A DNA stretch of 64,000 nt from Bartonella sp. B1099 (GCF_944801835.1 NZ_CALYLN010000002.1:1-64000), one strand, 5' to 3'. Counted from the first letter of the stretch, positions 36,602 to 48,285 are shown. Program-made: numbers and translations. Notes: generated by a model not told the origin, from the sequence alone.

Positions 36602-38278
36602 ATGGTTGCAACCAATAAAAATGAATTTGTTTTTTTACCTCTGGGAGGTGTAGGTGAAATAGGAATGAATTTGGCTGCTTATGGATTTGGCTCCCAAAAT
36701 CTTCGTGAATGGTTGCTTGTTGATATGGGCGTGAGTTTTGCTGGTTCTGAATTACCAGGAGTTGATCTTGTTCTCCCTGATATTCGTTTTTTAGAAAGTG
36801 AAAAACATAATATACGTGGTCTTGTTTTAACACATGCACATGAAGATCATTATGGGGCTGTTCTTGATTTATGGCCAAAATTACAAGTTCCAGTTTATTG
36901 TACAGCTTTCACGGCAGGGTTATTGGAAAGTAAAAGGCAATCAGATTTTGAATCTCAAAAAATGTCATTCAATATTTTTCAAGCAGGGGATTGTTTTCAG
37001 GTTGGTTCCTTTACCATAGAGGCTATTGCTGTTAATCATTCGATACCAGAATCTGTATCTTTAGCCATTACAACGTCTTTGGGAACTGTAATCCATACGG
37101 GTGATTGGAAAATTGATCATACCCCTTCGCTTGGAGCTGTAACGGATGAAAAAAGATTTCGAGCGTTAGGCGATAAAGGTGTTTTAGCATTGCTTTGTGA
37201 TTCCACAAACGCATGTCGAGATGGTATATCTCCATCAGAGCAGCAGGTCCAAACCAGTCTTTCTGAGATTATTTCGAAGGCTGAAGGGCGTGTTGCAATA
37301 GCAACTTTTGCTTCTAATATTGGTCGGATACGTTCTATTGCTCTTGCTGCTCAAGCTGTTGGGCGTAAGGTTCTTGTCATTGGGCGTTCCCTTAAGCGAA
37401 GTATTATGGTTGCACAAGAGCTTGGTTATATGGATGGGTTAGCGCCATTTGTAACGGAAGATGATTATGGTTACATCCCACGAAAAGAACTTGTTTTAAT
37501 TGTCACAGGGAGCCAAGGTGAGCCATGTGCAGCTTTGGCTAAACTTTCACGTGAGGGGATGAGGAATATTGCGCTTTCTACTGGAGATACTGTTATTTAT
37601 TCATCGCGAAGTATTCCAGGAAACGAAAAAGCGATTCTTGAGATACAAAATCGCTTCATCGATTTGGGTATTAAAGTTATTACAAATGAAGATGCCCTTG
37701 TTCATGTTTCAGGTCATCCCCGTCGTTCAGAACTTTTACAGATGTATGATTGGATAAAACCACAGATACTTGTGCCTGTGCATGGTGAGGCAATACATCT
37801 TACTGCTCAAGCTGCTTTAGCGCGTCAAGCAGGGATTAAAATTGTTAGGGATATTAGAAATGGTAATATGCTACGTCTTGCACCAACGCCTGTAGAAGTT
37901 ATTGATCACGTGCCTGTTGGTCGTATTTATAAAGATGGCTGTCTTCTTGGAGATGAGTATGAGCTAGGGATTCGTGAGCGTAGAAAATTAAGTTATGCTG
38001 GTCATGTTGCGGTTTCCCTCCATATGAATAGCAAGCATGAGTTATTGGATGATATCGGTCTAAGCATATTGGGACTCCCTGAGAGTAATGGAGAGGGGGA
38101 AAAATTAAAAGATATTCTTTTAGAGGTTGTGGAAAATACAGTTTATAATATTCCACGTATGAAGCGGAAAAATAATGAAGTTATTCGAGAGGCAACACGA
38201 CGTGCAGTGAGAGCGGCTGTTTATGAAATTTGGCAAAAAAAACCTCTCTGTACAGTTTTTTTACATCAGTCAAAATAA
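36602..38278 (+). CDS. rnj: Ribonuclease J
   Basis: This metallo-beta-lactamase/beta-CASP ribonuclease of 558 residues has 5'-3' exo- and endonuclease activity in RNA processing. The metal motif HAHEDH is at 78-83. Other motifs are GDWKID and STGDTVIYSSRSIPGNE, then SGHPRR and VPVHGE. GGGAG 6 bases before ATG 36602 sets the start over the in-frame ATGs at 36584 and 36596. RNase J and RNase E (below) coexist in this genome, as in other alphaproteobacteria. Confidence 0.95.
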   Translation: MVATNKNEFVFLPLGGVGEIGMNLAAYGFGSQNLREWLLVDMGVSFAGSELPGVDLVLPDIRFLESEKHNIRGLVLTHAHEDHYGAVLDLWPKLQVPVYCTAFTAGLLESKRQSDFESQKMSFNIFQAGDCFQVGSFTIEAIAVNHSIPESVSLAITTSLGTVIHTGDWKIDHTPSLGAVTDEKRFRALGDKGVLALLCDSTNACRDGISPSEQQVQTSLSEIISKAEGRVAIATFASNIGRIRSIALAAQAVGRKVLVIGRSLKRSIMVAQELGYMDGLAPFVTEDDYGYIPRKELVLIVTGSQGEPCAALAKLSREGMRNIALSTGDTVIYSSRSIPGNEKAILEIQNRFIDLGIKVITNEDALVHVSGHPRRSELLQMYDWIKPQILVPVHGEAIHLTAQAALARQAGIKIVRDIRNGNMLRLAPTPVEVIDHVPVGRIYKDGCLLGDEYELGIRERRKLSYAGHVAVSLHMNSKHELLDDIGLSILGLPESNGEGEKLKDILLEVVENTVYNIPRMKRKNNEVIREATRRAVRAAVYEIWQKKPLCTVFLHQSK

Positions 38279-38479
38279 AGCATTTCCATATTACGTTATT
38301 AAAAAAAGAAGAGCATTCTTATTTTATTGCTCAATAAGAAAAATAGAGAATAAAGCACAACAAATTTTTAAACAATAAGATCGTTATATTTGCAAGTATT
38401 CAGAATGCGGCTATAGATGAATAGAGGGTATATTAAATTGTTCCAATATGATAGATCTGAGTAGGAGTTAATTATTTCA

Positions 38480-39805
38480 ATGCGTCTTTCTCAATATTTC
38501 CTTCCACTTTTAAAAGAGAATCCTAAAGAAGCGGAAATTGTTTCTCATCGCTTCATGTTGCGTGCTGGGATGATTCGACAACAAACATCCGGGATTTATT
38601 CTTGGCTTCCTTTGGGAAAAAAAGTGCTTGATAAAGTTTGTAAAATTATTCGTGAAGAGCAAGAACGAGCTGGTGCAATAGAAATATTGATGCCTACAAT
38701 TCAATCTGCTGATCTTTGGCGAGAAAGTGGTCGTTATGATGATTACGGTTTGGAAATGCTCCGCATTAAAGATCGTCAAAAGCGTGATTTACTTTATGGC
38801 CCGACCAATGAAGAGATGGTGACAGATATTTTTCGCTCCTATGTTCGTTCTTATAAAGATCTTCCGCTTAATTTGTACCATATTCAATGGAAATTTCGTG
38901 ATGAAATTCGCCCACGTTTTGGTGTGATGCGGGCACGAGAATTCTTAATGAAAGATGCTTATTCTTTTGATCTTGATTATGAAGGCTCTAAAACATCTTA
39001 TAATCGTATGTTTGTGGCTTATTTACGCACTTTTTCTCGCCTTGGCTTAAAAGCAATTCCCATGCGTGCAGATACAGGTCCAATAGGGGGTGAACTTAGT
39101 CATGAATTTATCATTTTGGCAGAAACAGGAGAGAGCGCTATCTTCTGTGATAGACAATTTCTTGAACTGAGCGTTCCCCACAGTTCAATCGATTTTAGTG
39201 ATAAAGCTGTTTTAGATGATACTGTTAGACAGTGGACATCTTTTTATGCCGCGACAGAAGAAATGCATAATGAAGAAGAGTGGGCTAAAATTTCTGAGGA
39301 AAATCGTCTTTCAGCGCGTGGTATTGAAGTCGGGCATATTTTCCACTTTGGGACGAAATATTCTGCTCCAATGGGAGCAAAAGTTATGGGACAAGATGGA
39401 AAAGAGCATGTGGTCTCGATGGGATCTTATGGGATTGGACCTTCACGTCTTGTTGCGGCCGCTATTGAGGCTTCTCACGATGAAAAGGGGATTATTTGGC
39501 CAAAGTCGATGGCGCCGTTTGATTTTGGGATTATCAATATGAAACCCGATGATGAAAAATGTACAAAAGCATGTAAGTTTCTCTATCAGGGATTAAAGGA
39601 TGCTGGTTTTGATCCATTATTAGATGATAGAAATGAACGTCCTGGATCAAAATTTGCAACAATGGATTTGATTGGTTTGCCAACGCAAATCATTGTTGGT
39701 CCAAACAGCATTGCACAAAATGAAGTTGAAATTAAAGATCGAAAAACAGGTGTAAAAAAATCTCTAACAGTTGAAAATGTGCTCAGCCAACTTTCTGTAA
39801 TTTAA
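38480..39805 (+). CDS. proS: Prolyl-tRNA synthetase (short form)
   Basis: This class II synthetase charges tRNA-Pro with proline. Motif 2 ([24 protein letters not shown], cited for its [10 protein letters not shown] core) and motif 3 (GSYGIGPSR) are clear, with an HGTP anticodon domain at the end. It has 441 residues and lacks the inserted editing domain of the E. coli enzyme, which is usual for alphaproteobacteria. The gap of about 200 bases upstream holds no gene. Confidence 0.97.
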   Translation: MRLSQYFLPLLKENPKEAEIVSHRFMLRAGMIRQQTSGIYSWLPLGKKVLDKVCKIIREEQERAGAIEILMPTIQSADLWRESGRYDDYGLEMLRIKDRQKRDLLYGPTNEEMVTDIFRSYVRSYKDLPLNLYHIQWKFRDEIRPRFGVMRAREFLMKDAYSFDLDYEGSKTSYNRMFVAYLRTFSRLGLKAIPMRADTGPIGGELSHEFIILAETGESAIFCDRQFLELSVPHSSIDFSDKAVLDDTVRQWTSFYAATEEMHNEEEWAKISEENRLSARGIEVGHIFHFGTKYSAPMGAKVMGQDGKEHVVSMGSYGIGPSRLVAAAIEASHDEKGIIWPKSMAPFDFGIINMKPDDEKCTKACKFLYQGLKDAGFDPLLDDRNERPGSKFATMDLIGLPTQIIVGPNSIAQNEVEIKDRKTGVKKSLTVENVLSQLSVI

Positions 39806-39816
39806 TAGGAAATGTT

Positions 39817-41085
39817 ATGAAGAGGCTGAAAAATAAATGGTTTTCATCTTATGAGTGGATGATCGCTTTTCGTTATATGATTCCCAACAAAAAGCATGTC
39901 GTCGCATCTGTTATTTCAATTATTTCTCTTATTGGGATTATGTTGGGAGTCTTCGCTCTGGTTGTTGTTATGGCAGTGATGAATGGCTTTCGTACAGAAC
40001 TTCTCAATCGTATTCTTGGTATGAATGGGCATCTTATTGTTCAAACAGTTGATTCTGGTTTTTCTGATTATAAGACTCTTATTTCTTCTTTAGAAGCTAC
40101 AAATGGTGTGAAGTTTGCTTTGCCTGTTATTGAAGGTCAAGCGCTTGTTCAAGGTGAAGCTCAAGGTGGCTCTGGTGCGTTAGTTCGTGGTATGCGCAAA
40201 CAAGATCTAGAAAAACTTAAAACAGTTTCTCAAAACATTAAATTAGGTTCGATTTCTCAGTTTGATCAAGAAGAAGGTGTTGCAATTGGAAGTGGTTTAG
40301 CAGAAAAGTTAGGGCTTACAGTTGGGAGGAATCTTCGTATTATTACCCCTGATGGTGATGAGACACCTTTTGGTGTTACACCACGTGTAAAAGCTTATAA
40401 AGTCATTGCTATTTTTGAAGTTGGTATGTCTGAATATGATTCAATATTTGTTTTTATGCCTCTCCATGAAGCACAAATGTTTTTTAATTTAGGCGATAAG
40501 GTTCAGTCTTTAGAATTATTTCTAAACGATCCTGATGCTGTTGATCAAATAAAACCTGTTGTAGAAAAAGCAGTTGATCAACAGGTCTATTTAATTGATT
40601 GGCGTACACGTAATCAGGCTTTTTTTTCAGCTTTACAGATTGAACGGAATGTTATGTTTTTCATTCTTTCTCTGATTGTTCTTGTTGCTGCTTTAAATAT
40701 TATTTCAGGCCTTATTATGCTTGTAAAAGATAAAAGTCATGATATCGCAATTTTACGCACAATGGGTGCTCAACAGAGTGCAATTTTGCGTATATTTATT
40801 ATCACAGGAATGATGATTGGTTTTATTGGAACGATATTAGGCTTAATTTTAGGTGTTATCGCGACCGCGAATATTAATCATATCCAAGATTTTATTTCTT
40901 GGTTATTTAATGTCGATGTTTTTAATCCCCAACTTTATTTTTTAACAAAACTGCCTGCACAAATTGAGTGGAAACAAACTGTTTTGGTTGCTCTTATGGC
41001 TTTATTCTTGTCATTTCTTGCTGCTCTCATTCCGGCATGGCGCGCTGCTAAGCTAGATCCTGTACAAGCCTTGAGGTATGAATAA
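39817..41085 (+). CDS. lolC: Lipoprotein-releasing ABC transporter permease
   Basis: This inner-membrane permease of the Lol system frees mature lipoproteins for transfer to the outer membrane. Its 422 residues comprise an N-terminal membrane helix (about 32-55), a periplasmic MacB-like domain (about 60-270) and three C-terminal helices of the FtsX type (from about 285), ending [14 protein letters not shown] single permease gene pairs with lolD here, as is usual in alphaproteobacteria that have one LolC/E-type protein. It overlaps lolD by 1 base. Confidence 0.93.
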   Translation: MKRLKNKWFSSYEWMIAFRYMIPNKKHVVASVISIISLIGIMLGVFALVVVMAVMNGFRTELLNRILGMNGHLIVQTVDSGFSDYKTLISSLEATNGVKFALPVIEGQALVQGEAQGGSGALVRGMRKQDLEKLKTVSQNIKLGSISQFDQEEGVAIGSGLAEKLGLTVGRNLRIITPDGDETPFGVTPRVKAYKVIAIFEVGMSEYDSIFVFMPLHEAQMFFNLGDKVQSLELFLNDPDAVDQIKPVVEKAVDQQVYLIDWRTRNQAFFSALQIERNVMFFILSLIVLVAALNIISGLIMLVKDKSHDIAILRTMGAQQSAILRIFIITGMMIGFIGTILGLILGVIATANINHIQDFISWLFNVDVFNPQLYFLTKLPAQIEWKQTVLVALMALFLSFLAALIPAWRAAKLDPVQALRYE

Positions 41086-41765
41086 TGACAGCGATTTTAG
41101 AGCTTGTAGAGATTGAAAGACGCTTTTTTGAAAGTCATAAGCCGCTCATTGTTTTAGATAAAGCGAATTTTATTCTTAATCGTGGAGAGCTTGTTGCACT
41201 TGTCGCACCATCTGGTGCTGGAAAGTCAACACTTCTTCATATTGCGGGGTTATTAGAAAAACCAACAGCTGGTGATGTGTTGTTACGAGGTGTTTCTTGT
41301 GCAAAGCGCTCTGATCGTGAGCGAACAGCTATCAGACGAAATGATATTGGTTTTGTCTATCAATTTCATCATTTACTTCCAGAGTTTACGGCTTTAGAAA
41401 ATATTATGATACCGCAAATGATAGCTGGATTAAATAAGTCCATCGCAGAAGATCGTGCGCGTAAATTATTGACGTATTTGCGTATTTCTCATCGGGCAAA
41501 CCATCGTCCCTCAGAGTTATCGGGAGGAGAGCAACAACGTGTTGCTATTGCACGTGCTGTAGCAAATGGCCCTTCGGTTCTTTTGGCGGATGAACCTACC
41601 GGAAATCTTGATCCTGTAACGTCAGCTTATGTCTTTCAAGCTTTATCTGTCCTTGTTCGTCAATCTGGTCTTTCTGCTCTTATTGCAACACATAATTACG
41701 CTTTGGCAAAGCAAATGCATCGTCGGATTACACTTAAAGATCAGAAGATTATTGAACTTCCTTAA
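41085..41765 (+). CDS. lolD: Lipoprotein-releasing ABC transporter ATP-binding protein
   Basis: This ATPase of the Lol exporter has 226 residues, with Walker [10 protein letters not shown] (41-49), Q-loop [11 protein letters not shown], signature LSGGEQQR (145-152) and Walker [10 protein letters not shown]. It is coupled to lolC by a TAATGA overlap. Confidence 0.95.
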   Translation: MTAILELVEIERRFFESHKPLIVLDKANFILNRGELVALVAPSGAGKSTLLHIAGLLEKPTAGDVLLRGVSCAKRSDRERTAIRRNDIGFVYQFHHLLPEFTALENIMIPQMIAGLNKSIAEDRARKLLTYLRISHRANHRPSELSGGEQQRVAIARAVANGPSVLLADEPTGNLDPVTSAYVFQALSVLVRQSGLSALIATHNYALAKQMHRRITLKDQKIIELP

Positions 41766-41831
41766 AGGCAAGGTATAAATTTTATAAGACTAATTGAATG
41801 GTTTATATTACTTTATTCAAGGAGATTTTTT

Positions 41832-42119
41832 ATGACAGTTTTTGTCGTTGACAAAAATCAATTAGATGCGCGTCGTCGTCGGTTGATTTTTCGTGCATGG
41901 CATCGCGGTATTCGTGAAATGGATCTCATTTTTGGACGTTATGTTGATGCTCATATCACAGGGATGAATGATAAAACGCTCTCTGAACTTGAGTATATTA
42001 TGTCTTTTGATGATCGCGACTTACTCACATGGATGACTGGAGAAATTTCACCACCCTTTGAAATTGATAGTCCACTTTTTCGTGATATTACCAATTATTG
42101 TACTTACTTAACTTATTGA
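41832..42119 (+). CDS. sdhE: FAD assembly factor SdhE
   Basis: This 95-residue protein of the SdhE/YgfY family promotes attachment of FAD to succinate dehydrogenase. The signature ARRRRLIFRAWHRGIREMDL lies at 13-32, containing the RGxxE motif. AAGGAG precedes the start. It sits just ahead of mfd, with 5 bases between. Confidence 0.93.
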   Translation: MTVFVVDKNQLDARRRRLIFRAWHRGIREMDLIFGRYVDAHITGMNDKTLSELEYIMSFDDRDLLTWMTGEISPPFEIDSPLFRDITNYCTYLTY

Positions 42120-42124
42120 TTTAA

Positions 42125-45100
42125 ATGTCTATATTTAAAAAAATTATCATTCCCCCCAATAGTCCTGTTCATATGATTTTTGATGGCGTTACGGATGGAT
42201 TTGAAGCCTTTGCCCTTGCTAAATTAAGATCAGAAATTGCACAAGGTAAACCACTTATCTATGTTGTCCGAGACGGAACAAAAATTGCGCACTTACAACA
42301 AGTTTTAAATTTTATTGAGCCCAATTTGCTCGTCCTTCAATTTCCTGCTTGGGATTGCTTGCCTTATGATCGCGTGTCACCAGGAATTGCTATTATGGCA
42401 CGTCGATTATCAGCATTGGCACGCCTGGCCAATTTACGTCAAAATCCACATCCTGCAATTATATTAACAACAGCAAATGCAATTATGCAAAAGTTGCCTC
42501 CTCGTGAAATGATAGAAGCTCAGCTTATTCATGCACATGTTGGCCAGCGCCATAACATGGGGCATTTCATTCAATTTCTAGAAACCAATGGTTTTGAACG
42601 CGTTACGGTTGTCCGTGATGTTGGTGAATTTGCTGTAAGAGGAGGAATACTAGATATCTTTTCTCCTATGGATACCCAGCCTTTACGTCTTGATTTTTTT
42701 GGAGATACCCTAGAAAGCATCCGTGTATTTGATCCAGAAAGTCAAAGAACAATACGCCAAAAAACTGAACTTTTATTACAGGCAATGAGCGAGGTTGTTT
42801 TGACAGATGAATGCATCAGCCGCTTTAAAAGCAATTATACCCGTACATTTGGTGTATCACAAAAAAATAACATGCTTTATGAAGCAATTGCTCAAGGTCG
42901 GCGTTTTGCTGGTGTGGAACATTGGCTCCCATTTTTTTATGAAAGCCTTGATACTTTTTTTGACCATTGTGGCAACTTACCGCTTGTTTTTGAACATCTC
43001 ATAGAAGAAGTTTTTATTGAGCGCTATCGCCTTATTAAAGACTATTACAATGCGCGCAAAGAGCGCGAAAATGATAACGAAGGTTCTACTTCTTATCATC
43101 CAATAGAACCTAGTCTTCTCTATTTAACGCCAGAGCGTGTTTTGGAATGTGTGCAACAATCTTCACAGCGTATTGATTTTTCGCCTTTTAATATTCCACA
43201 AAGTTTGGAACAAACAGTTATTCACGCACAAGTTAAACAGGGATATGATTTTGTAAAAGAGCGTAATGCGCAAGAAAAGAATGTTTTTTCAAGTGTTATT
43301 GATCACATCGCATCTTTACGCGCTGCTGGCAAAAAAGTACTTTTAGCGTGTTGGAGTGAAGGGTCTCTCAATCGTTTGGTACAAGTTCTTGATGAGCATG
43401 GATTGAAAAAAATAGAAGTTGTAAAATCCTTGCAAACAGTCAAAGCAACACCACGAGATCGCATATTAGCAGCTGTTATCATGATAGAACATGGTTTTGA
43501 GGCTGAAGATTTAGCTATTATAGCAGAGCAAGATATCTTAGGTGATCGCTTTATCAGATCACCAAAGCGGCGTAAGAATCATACAAATTTTATTTCTGAA
43601 GTTTCTGCTTTAAATTCTGGTGATCTTGTTGTGCATATTGATCATGGTATTGGCCAATTTGTTGGTCTAAAAACCATCACTACAACTGGAATTTTACGAG
43701 ATTGCCTTGAAATTAAATATGCTGGAGGTGATTTACTCTTTTTACCTGTTGAAAATATTGAGCTTCTCTCACGTTATGGTTCAGAAGGAACAGAGGTTAC
43801 TTTAGATAAATTAGGGGGTGTTGCTTGGCAAGCACGTAAAGCTCGGCTTAAAAAACATTTATTGGAAATGGCAGGGCAATTAATTCGTATAGCTGCGGAG
43901 CGTGCGACCCGTGCTGCGCCTGCTTTACTTCCACCAGTTGGACCATTTGATGAGTTTGTTGCTGGTTTTCCCTATGAAGAGACAGAAGATCAAATGAATG
44001 CCATTGATGCCGTTTTAGACGATCTAGCCTCAGGAAAGCCGATGGATCGCTTGATATGCGGTGATGTTGGCTTTGGAAAAACAGAAGTAGCTATTCGAAG
44101 TGCTTTTGTTGCAGCATTAAATGGATATCAGGTGGCTGTCGTTGTACCGACAACTTTGCTTTCACGTCAACATTACAAGACGTTTATTTCGCGTTTTCAA
44201 GGATTACCTGTTAAAATTGGTCATGTATCAAGGCTTGTGAGAGGGAAAGAACTCACACAAGTCAAAAAAGGGATTTCAGATGGTACGATTGATATTGCCA
44301 TTGGAACCCATGCATTATTAAGTGGTGCAGTCGATTTTTTACGGTTAGGTCTTCTTATCATTGATGAAGAGCAACATTTTGGGGTAAAACACAAAGAACG
44401 TTTAAAAGAGCTTAAAAGTGATATTCATGTTCTTACACTTTCAGCAACCCCCATTCCACGAACTTTAGGATTGGCATTATCGGGAGTACGTGAACTTTCA
44501 TTAATTACCACTCCACCCATTGATAGAATAGCAGTTCGTACTTTTATTACTCCATTTGATGCACTTGTTATACGCGAAACATTACTTCGAGAATACTATC
44601 GTGGTGGACAAAGTTTCTATGTTTGTCCTCGTATTTCTGATCTTTCCTTTGTAGAAGAATATCTCAAAACCCATGTACCGGAACTCAAATTCGTTGTGGC
44701 ACATGGACAAATGCCAGCTGGACAACTTGATGATATTATGAATGCATTTTACGATGGACAATATGATGTTTTACTATCGACAACCATTATTGAATCCGGT
44801 CTTGATATTCCAACAGCTAATACATTAATTGTGCATCGTGCTGAAATGTTTGGTCTTTCTGCGCTCTATCAATTACGAGGGAGGGTAGGACGCTCAAAAC
44901 AACGTGCTTATGCACTTTTTACCTTTCCGTCTGGTAAAGTTTTAACATCTGCAGCTGATCGTCGTCTTAAAGTGTTACAATCTCTAGATACATTAGGGGC
45001 TGGATTTCAGTTGGCAAGTCACGATATGGATATTCGTGGTTCAGGCAATTTTTTAGGTGAAGAACAATCAGGACATATCAAAGAGGTTGGATTTGAACTC

Positions 45101-45625
45101 TATCAAAAAATGCTTGAAGAAGCAGTTGCTGAATTAAAAGATGGAGAGCTAAGTGAGGATAAGCAATGGTCACCTCAAATCTCACTCGCTACAACCGTGA
45201 TGATACCAGAAAGTTTTGTGCCTGACTTATCATTACGTATGGGGCTTTACCGACGCTTGACAGAACTCGAGAATTTAGAACAGATTGATGAATTTGCAGC
45301 CGAATTAATCGATCGTTTTGGTCCTTTACCCCTTGAAGTTCAACACATCCTTAAAGTTTTTCATATCAAAACTTTATGTCGAAAAGCTCATGTAGAAAAA
45401 TTAGATGCTGGACCAAAGGGGATTGTTATACAATTTCGCAATAATTATTTCGCCAATAGTGTTGCTCTTGTTCAGTGGGTGGGAAAACAAGGTTCAATGG
45501 CAAAAATTCGTCCAGATCAAAGTATTGCTCTTATTCGGGATTGGGCTAGCGTTGATGAAAGACTTATTGGAGCAGCAACGATTATGACTGAGCTTGTAGA
45601 AATGGCAGAACAACATTCTGTTTAA
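42125..45625 (+). CDS. mfd: Transcription-repair coupling factor
   Basis: Mfd pushes stalled RNA polymerase off DNA and recruits UvrA. Its 1,166 residues comprise an N-terminal UvrB-like region, an RNA-polymerase-binding CarD-like domain near 495-560 (GDLVVHIDHGIGQFVGL), a translocase with Walker A CGDVGFGKTE (about 645-654) and DEEQHF (about 747-752), and a C-terminal TRCF domain. It is full length. Its last ATG-linked partner is sdhE, and a long decayed region follows. Confidence 0.97.
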   Translation: MSIFKKIIIPPNSPVHMIFDGVTDGFEAFALAKLRSEIAQGKPLIYVVRDGTKIAHLQQVLNFIEPNLLVLQFPAWDCLPYDRVSPGIAIMARRLSALARLANLRQNPHPAIILTTANAIMQKLPPREMIEAQLIHAHVGQRHNMGHFIQFLETNGFERVTVVRDVGEFAVRGGILDIFSPMDTQPLRLDFFGDTLESIRVFDPESQRTIRQKTELLLQAMSEVVLTDECISRFKSNYTRTFGVSQKNNMLYEAIAQGRRFAGVEHWLPFFYESLDTFFDHCGNLPLVFEHLIEEVFIERYRLIKDYYNARKERENDNEGSTSYHPIEPSLLYLTPERVLECVQQSSQRIDFSPFNIPQSLEQTVIHAQVKQGYDFVKERNAQEKNVFSSVIDHIASLRAAGKKVLLACWSEGSLNRLVQVLDEHGLKKIEVVKSLQTVKATPRDRILAAVIMIEHGFEAEDLAIIAEQDILGDRFIRSPKRRKNHTNFISEVSALNSGDLVVHIDHGIGQFVGLKTITTTGILRDCLEIKYAGGDLLFLPVENIELLSRYGSEGTEVTLDKLGGVAWQARKARLKKHLLEMAGQLIRIAAERATRAAPALLPPVGPFDEFVAGFPYEETEDQMNAIDAVLDDLASGKPMDRLICGDVGFGKTEVAIRSAFVAALNGYQVAVVVPTTLLSRQHYKTFISRFQGLPVKIGHVSRLVRGKELTQVKKGISDGTIDIAIGTHALLSGAVDFLRLGLLIIDEEQHFGVKHKERLKELKSDIHVLTLSATPIPRTLGLALSGVRELSLITTPPIDRIAVRTFITPFDALVIRETLLREYYRGGQSFYVCPRISDLSFVEEYLKTHVPELKFVVAHGQMPAGQLDDIMNAFYDGQYDVLLSTTIIESGLDIPTANTLIVHRAEMFGLSALYQLRGRVGRSKQRAYALFTFPSGKVLTSAADRRLKVLQSLDTLGAGFQLASHDMDIRGSGNFLGEEQSGHIKEVGFELYQKMLEEAVAELKDGELSEDKQWSPQISLATTVMIPESFVPDLSLRMGLYRRLTELENLEQIDEFAAELIDRFGPLPLEVQHILKVFHIKTLCRKAHVEKLDAGPKGIVIQFRNNYFANSVALVQWVGKQGSMAKIRPDQSIALIRDWASVDERLIGAATIMTELVEMAEQHSV

Positions 45626-45655
45626 AGCAGTTTCTCTACTTTTCAGAACTATTCC

Positions 45656-45686
45656 TTATTTTTATAAAATTACTCTATAAAAATAA
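45656..45686. other. AT-only 11-bp inverted repeat downstream of mfd
   Basis: TTATTTTTATA (45656-45666) and TATAAAAATAA (45676-45686) pair perfectly around a 9-base loop, 31 bases past the mfd stop. The stem has no G or C, so it would be a weak terminator. It is the only candidate end for the mfd transcript that I see. Confidence 0.35.
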
Positions 45687-45880
45687 CCGCTTATTGATTT
45701 TTTATAAGAATTAAATTTAAGTTTATAATAAAAGCCTTTTATATACTTATTGGGTCCACTCTAATAACACGTATTGATATAATGAAGAAATTAGCTTAGA
45801 CAGTGTAACCGCAATAATAGCATTTGCATATAAGTATTTTCTACAAGTGCTCTAAAAAGAAAAATTTAGGTTAAAATAAC

Positions 45881-46749
45881 ATGCTTTCTTCATTACAAAA
45901 GTTTTTAACGGTAGTTTTTTTGTTACTGCCTTGCATATATGGCGTAAAAGATGCTCATGCTGAGTTTAGCTGAACCGAGTTATCGCTTTCTAGTTTAACG
46001 CTTGATGAGAAATACAAGCGTATTAAAGAAAGACTACAAGTTATTGAAAAGAGGATAAAGTTTATCGAAAAGATATTCGCTGATTTAACGCTTTCGCAAA
46101 TACGTTCTCATAATATAGAGCACGATAGGCTTATACAAGAACAAAGCGATCTTAATGAAGAGCGTTATAAGCTTAATTCAAAACTAAATGAGTTAGCGAA
46201 GAAGAAGACAGAATTGGCACATAGAGCGCATAGAGCAAGAGAGTATAGAGTAGGAGAATATAAAGAGAAAATAAGTAAAGTAAAAAAATATCCAAAATCT
46301 CGAAGTGCCTATGAATTAGGAGTAAGTAGTGATGCAGCAGATATGGAGATTCTTAACGATAGAGATATTAACGAAATGATAGAGTATTATCCCATTATTA
46401 TTCTTTCTTGTAAAATTCAAGAGAGTATGTTGTATAGTGATGTAGGCGCTTTATCCGGAAAGATTTTGGTTGGAAGCAAGAAGATTTTAGTTGGGCAAAA
46501 GACGCAATTAATTCAATTGATCCTGAATTAATCAAACACTTTGAAGAAATAATGGAGGCTAGTGCCTCAGGTTTTGAAGAACATATAATTAATGGTATAA
46601 AGGATATGATGATACGTCACCCTTCGAATGTAAAAAGCGCGGCCTTATTATGTAGAAGCACGAGAGAAATATATAATATAATGCTTCCAGAAAAGAGAAA
46701 GAATATTATAAATCGTATGCGTTCCCATGTTGAGAAGTGGTTCAATTAG
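45881..46749 (+). pseudogene. Broken gene for a secreted coiled-coil protein
   Basis: An ATG at 45881 starts a good signal peptide (MLSSLQKFLTVVFLLLPCIY, then GVKDAHA). The frame meets TGA at 45971-45973, but the same frame then stays open to 46531. That stretch encodes a highly charged helical protein with a coiled coil (KYKRIKERLQVIEKRIK and similar). Near 46455-46462 the coding sense moves to another frame, which reads RKDFGWKQEDFSWAKDAIN and continues to 46749 (ending RSHVEKWFN). One nonsense change and one frameshift therefore account for the damage. The protein was probably exported. I recognise no family. Confidence 0.7.
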
Positions 46750-48285
46750 AGAGTATTTTCTTGTTCTTATAGTAATTTTGTCCAAAATAGAAGTATACTT
46801 ATTTTTTTATAACAGTATATTTTAGAAATTTTATGAAAAATTTCTTCAATTGAATAAAATAAAAAATAAAGTTAATAAACTAAATAATAAAAAATATTTT
46901 ATCATAAATATATTATTATTTTTATCACATAATATACAATTTAATCATTTTAATAACTGTTCATTATTGTATAATAAATCTTGTTTTCTTAATACGATAA
47001 GAGAGATGTTTGATAGCTTTAGGTTATTTGTATAAGAGGACAGAACGATATGTTTAATTCATTTATAATTTATTCTTTGATTTTGCGAAAGATAAGGAAA
47101 GTTTTATAAGAATTTATAATTTTTTATTAAGATAATTTTATAAAAGCTAATTTCTTTACGCACATTACAAAGCTAAAAGTTGATTCCCATACAGTGATGC
47201 AATATAATGACATTTAATATATCAGTATAGAGTTGTTTAGGAAATGTAAAGCGGGTAACTCACGAAAAATTAAAAGCTTTGTTTAAGTCTGGAACTGATG
47301 CAATGAAGTCGATAATATCTAAATGTGTATTGAACGTTGCTGTTGTTATTGTATTTATAGTGGGATTAAGGAGCTCAGAAAAATTGAAACTCCCTTTAAA
47401 TTTCGAAGAACTGAAACGTCAACAATTTATTTGGTTCATTTTGTGGTGAGAAAGCGTGAGGCAATATTTAATTTTCATTATGAAAATTAAATTATTCTTA
47501 TAAATTAATATGTCATTTTATTTTAAAGGAAGTTTATTGATAATAATATTTTAGACAGTTATAGATTGTATATCTAAAAAATGTGTCGTTAAAGTAAGAA
47601 AAAATAATTCCTTAGTAGCGTATTTTAAAACTCAATTTTTAGCCAAAAGATATAAAATACACAGTTTTTATTATGAAAGCGGTTTTATGACAGAAGCATA
47701 CCGCTATTGTTTCATAAATAGGGATAGAAAAGTGCCTACAGAAAAAATTCCTTACAATTCTTCAAAAACTGCAGGCTAGGAATGGATTTAGTTTACCAAA
47801 TGTTCTTATAGGTTAATTTTATCTTTTTCATTTATACTTTTATACTAGGGATATCTAGAAAATATAAATTTTATCCAATATTTTTGAGCTTTATGCATTG
47901 CAATATTTGTTTCTAAAGCCTTATAGGCTAACGTGAAAGGTAAAAAGTTTAAATTCGCAAGATTTTTAGAAGTGCATAGGAGTTTATTTTAATTGATATT
48001 GCAATATTGATTCGTTTGTGTAATCTTAGCATAATTGCACAGAGGTGTTTTATGGATAAATTGCATCAAATACCCGTGTGATAAAGAGGGGAAAGCTATA
48101 TGGGTATATAAAAGTTTACATAGATCGTCGTAGTTTTTTCTCTAAATTTGACTTTTTTTTTTTTATTGAAGTAAAAATAATAAAATTAAGTTTTATTTCA
48201 TTATAATTTAATAAAATTTAAATGGAACTGTACTTAATATTTTTTTAAAATTACTTAAAAGCGCGTTGAAAGGATTAGCTTAATC
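46750..48285. other. 1.5-kb AT-rich stretch with no convincing gene
   Basis: Both strands are full of stops and the base composition is very AT-rich, more so than the coding flanks. Only tiny frames exist. One of them, 47303-47449, is listed separately. A short inverted pair, AGCGGT (47678-47683) and ACCGCT (47700-47705), was seen. It may be a graveyard of lost genes, the promoter region of the IalB-family gene, or both. Confidence 0.6.
47303..47449 (+). CDS. Possible 48-residue peptide with a membrane segment
   Basis: A short frame starts ATG 47303. Residues 9-22 (VLNVAVVIVFIVGL) are hydrophobic, followed by a charged helical part and a hydrophobic end. It looks like the start of a secreted or membrane protein. 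No clear ribosome-binding site is seen. It may be a remnant. Confidence 0.2.
   Translation: MKSIISKCVLNVAVVIVFIVGLRSSEKLKLPLNFEELKRQQFIWFILW

Noticed and set aside
46850-47035. 61-residue frame rich in Asn, Lys and Ile
   Set aside because: Composition only reflects extreme AT content; no ribosome-binding site or motif was found.
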